A stretch of DNA of 64,000 nt from assembly GCA_947652115.1 (NCBI GenBank), contig OX393567.1, forward strand, positions 18,802,350-18,866,349, given 5' to 3'. Origin of the DNA: Blastomussa wellsi. Lineage: Eukaryota > Cnidaria > Anthozoa > Scleractinia > Plerogyridae. Under the pieces are notes generated by a model. That model worked only from the letters and a program-made list of their open reading frames with translations, did no database searches and was not told the origin of the DNA. Position 1 is the first letter of the stretch, and every line of letters starts with the position of its first letter. This document shows positions 59,041 through 64,000 of the stretch, in pieces. A program made the translations under genes and the position numbers.

Positions 59041-62000
59041 TACAAATCTATCTGTGACCCTTTACGCTATTCTGCCTGCAATACTCAATTCCTAATAACC
59101 TGAGGTGCGCCCTTCCCTCTAAAAAAAGAAAAGAAACAAGAGAGAAATAAGAAGAAAAGAACAGAAAATGGGGAAAGAATTTCGGCGAACACAGGTCCTT
59201 TACTAAGTTATTTGCCAGGCAGATAATTTATCTAATCTGTAGGGTATTTCTTTTACTTTTCTAATCAAACCTCTGTCAGTAACCCACAAATGCTTCAGTG
59301 CGTTATGTACACACACTATCTCTACTCCATTCTGTCAGAAATCGGCCAAAGTACAGTTTATACAAAAAAATATATTAGTATATTAGTAATCAGCCAGCTT
59401 CCATGCAGATAGCCCTGTCAATAATGGACCGACATCCCTAAATGACAATTCAATCAGTGACCTTAAAGATTGTCTTATTTAAATTGCTTTCCTTCATCAG
59501 GGGCGGTTAGACCAGGTCTGTCACCCTAACTACGTAAAAGTACTGCGTGACGGACCAAAGCGTGCATGGATTTAGAAAATCCATTGAAAAAGGATGTGAC
59601 TCACTTTTACTTATATGAATTTCTATTACCTTACATTTCATCCCTAAAAGTGATCAACATCTACTTTCTTCTCAAAATGTCTATACAAGGTCAGATAAAC
59701 AAGTTTTGAGAGTAAGCGACTGATCCCTGATGATGTGTTGCTAAATTCTCCTAACTAATACTAAAAAACGTATAGAGACAGGAGAAGAATGTGTATGCCC
59801 CCACCTCCCAGGGACGTATGTTGACACTTCGTTAGAAGGGTGCTTATGGTCCATTATGGAAATGCGTCAAGGCAAGATCATTTATCTATTTTACCATTTT
59901 TATAAAGTATCGTGACTGTCTTGTACCTCTTTAAGATAAAGTAATTTTAAAAGTTAGATAAAACTCTCAAATTCACAGAATACTAAACAATTATGTGCAA
60001 TTTAAGTATTCACTTGAGTTTTAATTGAGTGCATTACTACGGTGATTGGTTTAAAAATTTTTGCGCCATTTTTTTCAACCAATCAGAAGTAAAACCAAGA
60101 CCAATCGTGACTCGCGCGCGCATGTTTTGCCGCGCTTTGTGTACGGTACGTGTAACTACTTTGAGTTTTGATTGGTTCACTGGATTGTCTGCGTTCTTGT
60201 GATTGGCCAGAGTAATTACTTGGTATTACGACACTCATTTGAAATTCGCTCTAACACAGAGCATCAAAGAGGTGACGTAGAGACAGATTTGCTCTGAATG
60301 CTCAGGTCAGGAACACTGAGAGAAGGGAATTATTTCTTTCTCTCAAGAATTACGCTTAATTGTTTTAATGTCGTTTATTTTTTACTATTTAGTACTGATA
60401 ATTAAAGAAGAGATTTATTCCCAAGAGAACCTATCTTCCCTAGACTTCCCTCTCGCTACTGCAAACTTAAAACTAGCGAAGTTCACTGACCAATAGGCCA
60501 TTTCCGAGTTCCCTTTTCCCTCAGTTTCAAAACGAATCAAAGTGCGAAACTATTCATATGGAAAAAAGCTTGTTTTGCGTGAGAATAAAGATGCAGGTAA
60601 AACACATTTTCATATGGTTTCGCACTTAGACTCATTTTGACGCTGAGGCAAAAGAGAACTCGGAAATGGCCAATTACAGCTCGGCAGATGGATAGTGTCA
60701 TGAACCAATCAGAAAGTGAAGCAGGTGACCCACAAGAAAAGCGCGGGAAAAGTAGCGTTAACTAAACACAAATGATAAGCAAGAGGTGTAAACCTTCCCC
60801 TCACCCCGACATTTTCTGAACTGTTAGAGTATGTTATTTATTGCTGTGGTTAGCTGACCTGACAATGCTCTTCAAGCACAAACACAGTACTTGCCTGACT
60901 TTCTCCCATAGAAAAGAGACGAAGAAGAGATGAAGAAGAGGTTTCGCGATGTTTGTTGTGTGGCGATTTCATGAGCATGTGTGTCCACATTGGACCTCAA
61001 ATGTTGGCATCAACTTGAGATATTTTACAAAAAAGCATATTGTTTTATGATCTGATCGTAGCCAAAAACGAAAACACCGCTTTTTGGAAGAATCCTCGTG
61101 TACTCAATTGGTAGATTTAACTACAGTAACACTATCTGGAACCGATGCCAGAAATTAAAAAAAAAAAGAAAGCCGTTCTCTTGATTGGTTACGTTCTCTT
61201 GGACCATAATCGCTTGCACTGAGTTAGTTAGTTTATTAATTGAATGATTTATGAAAATATTAAAACTTGACTCTGGAGTCTTTATATTCTGAATATGTGG
61301 AATCATACATCCTCAGAGATCCATTATTCAGGGGAGGAATTCGAAGTGAAAATAGATGAAAGCATATCTCCCGACTGTCTTTCCTCGAGTCTTCTAGGAT
61401 ATGATTCATGAAGCATGGATTTCAGTAAGGCTCGGGCAAGACGTGGATACGAGTTCATGACAGTTGACTCTCATAGAGTATTTTCAAAAGAGGGAAAACG
61501 TTCATCGGCTCTCATGGACTGAAAAGTGTGAGATATTTTTGAAGTGCCTATATGGCCTACAGGGTTTTTATGCTTTTGGTATCTTTATATTGCATGAGCA
61601 AGTACTCCAATTTTATTTTTTGGATTTTGCAACTTTTTTGCCACAAAGTTTCCGCGTCGGCCACGCCCAATGAAGATGACCGCGAGTTGCTACTAACAAA
61701 GAGTCCTGGCTCTAGAACGGGCCTTGACGTCATGTCAGGAAGCGTGAAATCTTCTTGCCAGTTCATTTCACTGACTGTTAATTCAGAAATATAATTAATT
61801 GTAAGGGATTTCATCCGAATAATATGTCCGATAGATGTGTTGTTGTGAGGTGTTTAAATTATGCTGACTCAGAGAAAGGAATTTCCTGAAGTGACATCAT
61901 TCATCACCAGTCCTCGATTACGCGGTCTACTTCATTGGGCGTGGCCATGGCGGGAAATTTAAAGCTTGATTTTGGGGTAAAAAGTGACGGAATCGCAAAA

Positions 62001-62522
62001 TATTGTTCAGAATAGTTTTCTACGTATTCTAGACATACCAAAACCAAACTAATCGCTTTTGGTCGATAAGGGCGTATGAGAGTCGATGAGAGTTTTCAGC
62101 CCAAACGAGAGCTAGAGTTTCAATTCTAATCTTTGTTTGGCCCGGGTATAAGATGGGCGCGTGGAATCTTAGAAGAACGAAAACCACCACTTTATAGTCC
62201 AACTTTGATGAAATTTGGTCAATAAACTGATCCTCTTCAAACAAAAAAGCGGCTTAGTGGAACGAGTGTATCGTTTCCCCAATCCCTGGTCGGAGAAATT
62301 TGAGACGGGGTTCAGGCTCTTCAGAACACCCCTTTGGAGTCATTCAACCTTGGAATGCTAAGTTGCAAGATCTTCGTCAGAGATACTTTAATGAAAGTCC
62401 CTTAAAGACTCCGCCCTGTCGGCAGGGACGCACCATTGAAAAAAGTGAGGAAACAGTAATTTGAAAGAGAGGGTTGGGTTGGGGGTGGCTGGTATTTCAA
62501 TGTAACCTATTACTTCTTAGTT
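59041..62522. other. Intergenic, no gene recognised
   Basis: AT-rich sequence with short frames. Apart from the MITE at 60496 nothing is seen with confidence; a near-palindromic CAATCAGA/TTGATTGG region at 60040-60200 resembles CCAAT-box DNA. Confidence 0.4.
60496..60671. mobile_element. MITE with TIRs
   Basis: The left end GGCCATTTCCGAGTTC is mirrored by the right end GAACTCGGAAATGGCC, with inner arms AGTGCGAAACTATTCATATG and CATATGGTTTCGCACTTAGA. It is 176 bp. Confidence 0.9.
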
Positions 62523-62622
62523 GTAATTTGGTTTTATCAACTGGATTGATAATGTCAATTGGCCACCGTAAAGAGATTCAAGAGCTGACGTTTCGAGCGT
62601 TAGCCCTTCGTCGGAGCGAGTG
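62523..62622 (-). repeat. Solo copy of the right-edge palindromic repeat, with hammerhead-like motif
   Basis: It shares TTGGTTTTATCAACTGG, GGCCACCGTAAAGAGATTCA and the TTAGCCCTTCGTCGGAGC end with the palindrome at 63811. On the minus strand it reads CCGACGA, a GGGC-TAAC-GCTC hairpin, then GAAAC and GTC, with GCT before and AGC after as a 3-bp stem I. That is the hammerhead layout except U4 is C and one extra A precedes stem II. Confidence 0.6.
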
Positions 62623-63764
62623 CTTGACCTAAAGAAACCCAAAGGTGAGCCTATTCGCGGGCTATGTATATATCATAGCTCGTTTAAATCTAGCTTCATG
62701 GCACAAGCTGGTTTTCTAACTGAAATCAACAGACATCTCCACATGAAGGGCTGTGCCCGAAACTACTGGACTCCAAAGTCAACTATGGCACATTTTACTC
62801 TTCAGAGAGAACTTGGATTGACATCTTATTGCGTATATATTCACCAAGCCCGCGCGGAGGGGAGCCAGGGACTGGATTACTTATCACTTGGTTCTATTAC
62901 AAGAAATAAGAATTTGAAGTAAAATAAAAGATTGACATCAAACTAGCCCACTGCTACCCGGGGTACTCGTGCGTGAGGATCAACTGTCTGTTGGTGTCGT
63001 GGTTGACACAACTCGAAAAGTTTAGCCTAAACTTTCCAAGTTTGTCAATTACAATGCTTTTCAATCTTTCTTAATCAAAAGCCGTTGTTACCTCTGCTGT
63101 TTTCTACCTCGGTAAGGGTTTACCTCGGTGTAAAAACCTGTGACTTTTTTCTTTGTTTTCCCGTTCTGTATTGTTTCGAGGTTCTTTGCTGTCTTGTTCG
63201 CGTTTGTGTTACGACACTGGTGATTTTCACAGTTTTTTTACACCGAGGATGAGCCCTGGGTAAACTCTTATTTTTAATAAGGTTTCCTTCATTCACTAAT
63301 GGGGATTGTAATTAGATGTTTACTGGCGGCCTCCATGTTGGTGAAAATTAACCTCTCCCTTGGGAAAATAATATATTTCTCTTTTTCTTTAGAGTTTTGT
63401 CAGAGGTAAGTCCGGCAAACACCCGTATTCTTTTCTTTCCAACAAAAATTACACGAGCCAATCGGAGAGCTTGTTTTATTTGTCTTTCTATCTTTGCTCG
63501 AAGCGCGAATAGTTACCCGGGAAAAGTGTGTCACGCCATGCTTTCTTGGCCATGTGCTTGTGGAGGCGCAAGAGAGTTTTCTAATTTGCGGGTGAGTTAT
63601 TGATCATAATCACCTCCTATTCATATACTTTACAGGTCGGCTTTTGTTAAAGGCGTTGCGATTGTTTTACAATGGGAATTCGCACTTCATTGATTGTAAA
63701 CAAAACCTGACAATCGCACGCCGGTGCTGAGAGCATGACTGATATGAAAGTGAGAGAGGGGATA

Positions 63765-63801
<37 letters not shown>

Positions 63802-63810
63802 GTATAACAA
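62623..63810. other. Intergenic, no gene recognised
   Basis: A 100-codon frame at 62620-62922 has no recognisable domain and begins inside the repeat end. Nothing else is seen with confidence. Confidence 0.4.
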
Positions 63811-64000
63811 TATAATTTGGTTTTATCAACTGGGTTGATAATGTGAATTGGCCACCGTAAAGAGATTCAATAGCTGACGTTTAGAGTGTTAGCCCTTCGT
63901 CGGAGCCTCGACGAAGGGCTAACGCTCTAAACGTCAGCTATTGAATCTCTTTACGGTGGCCAATTCACATTATCAACCCAGTTGATAAAACCAAATTATA
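63811..64000. repeat. Near-perfect 190-bp palindrome at the window edge
   Basis: The 95-base left half (TATAATTTGGTTTTATCAAC ... CTTCGTCGGAG) is followed at once by its reverse complement ending CCAAATTATA at base 64000; only one or two mismatches were seen apart from the centre. It may extend past the window. In this copy the hammerhead GAAA is TAAA. Confidence 0.9.

Noticed and set aside
62620..62922. 100-codon plus-strand frame
   Set aside because: It starts inside a repeat end, has no domain and no splice or promoter context.

Overview
This is a nuclear window from an animal with an AT-rich, intron- and repeat-laden genome. Spliced genes with short exons, a metazoan class C GPCR, tRNA-derived SINEs, LINE 3' ends with microsatellite tails and many foldback MITEs point to a cnidarian. 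A stony coral or related hexacorallian is my best guess; the species cannot be told from sequence alone.

Layout. (1) 1-8.2 kb: the last seven coding exons (plus strand) of UQCRC2, core protein 2 of mitochondrial complex III. Its introns carry SINEs, a MITE and a broken transposase-like gene. (2) 8.2-23.5 kb: no gene seen. The region is built from several diverged, partial copies of one multi-kilobase non-coding repeat, plus an 8-bp satellite with an inverted partner. (3) 24.85-25.42 kb (minus): a predicted two-exon gene for a 159-residue secreted protein with the cysteine layout of an anaphylatoxin-like (ANATO) domain. (4) 25.4-38.2 kb: intergenic DNA with LINE 3' fragments, MITEs and a TIR-bounded composite element. 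(5) 38.20-39.40 kb (minus): a second predicted two-exon gene, 161 residues, with the same exon design, the same phase-1 intron after the signal-peptide exon and a related cysteine pattern. It looks like a paralogue of (3). (6) 39.4-52.1 kb: intergenic DNA with MITEs, a LINE end, AAT microsatellites and a foldback repeat carrying a hammerhead-ribozyme-like motif. (7) 52.1-55.3 kb (plus): a 950-residue class C GPCR (mGluR/CaSR-like) encoded in one uninterrupted coding exon, with a TATA box, a likely non-coding first exon and an upstream ORF. (8) 55.3-64 kb: intergenic DNA with a SINE nested in a MITE nested in a ~23-bp minisatellite, and a near-perfect 190-bp palindrome at the right edge.

The genes do not form an operon or an obvious pathway: one is a respiratory housekeeping gene, two are secreted cysteine-rich proteins and one is a cell-surface receptor. 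The best candidate for something undescribed is the pair of stand-alone secreted ANATO-like proteins. The receptor, with its mucin-like insert in the ligand-binding domain, intronless coding region, overlapping uORF and C-terminal PDZ motif, comes next. All splice models were made by eye from GT/AG sites, reading phase and protein resemblance.
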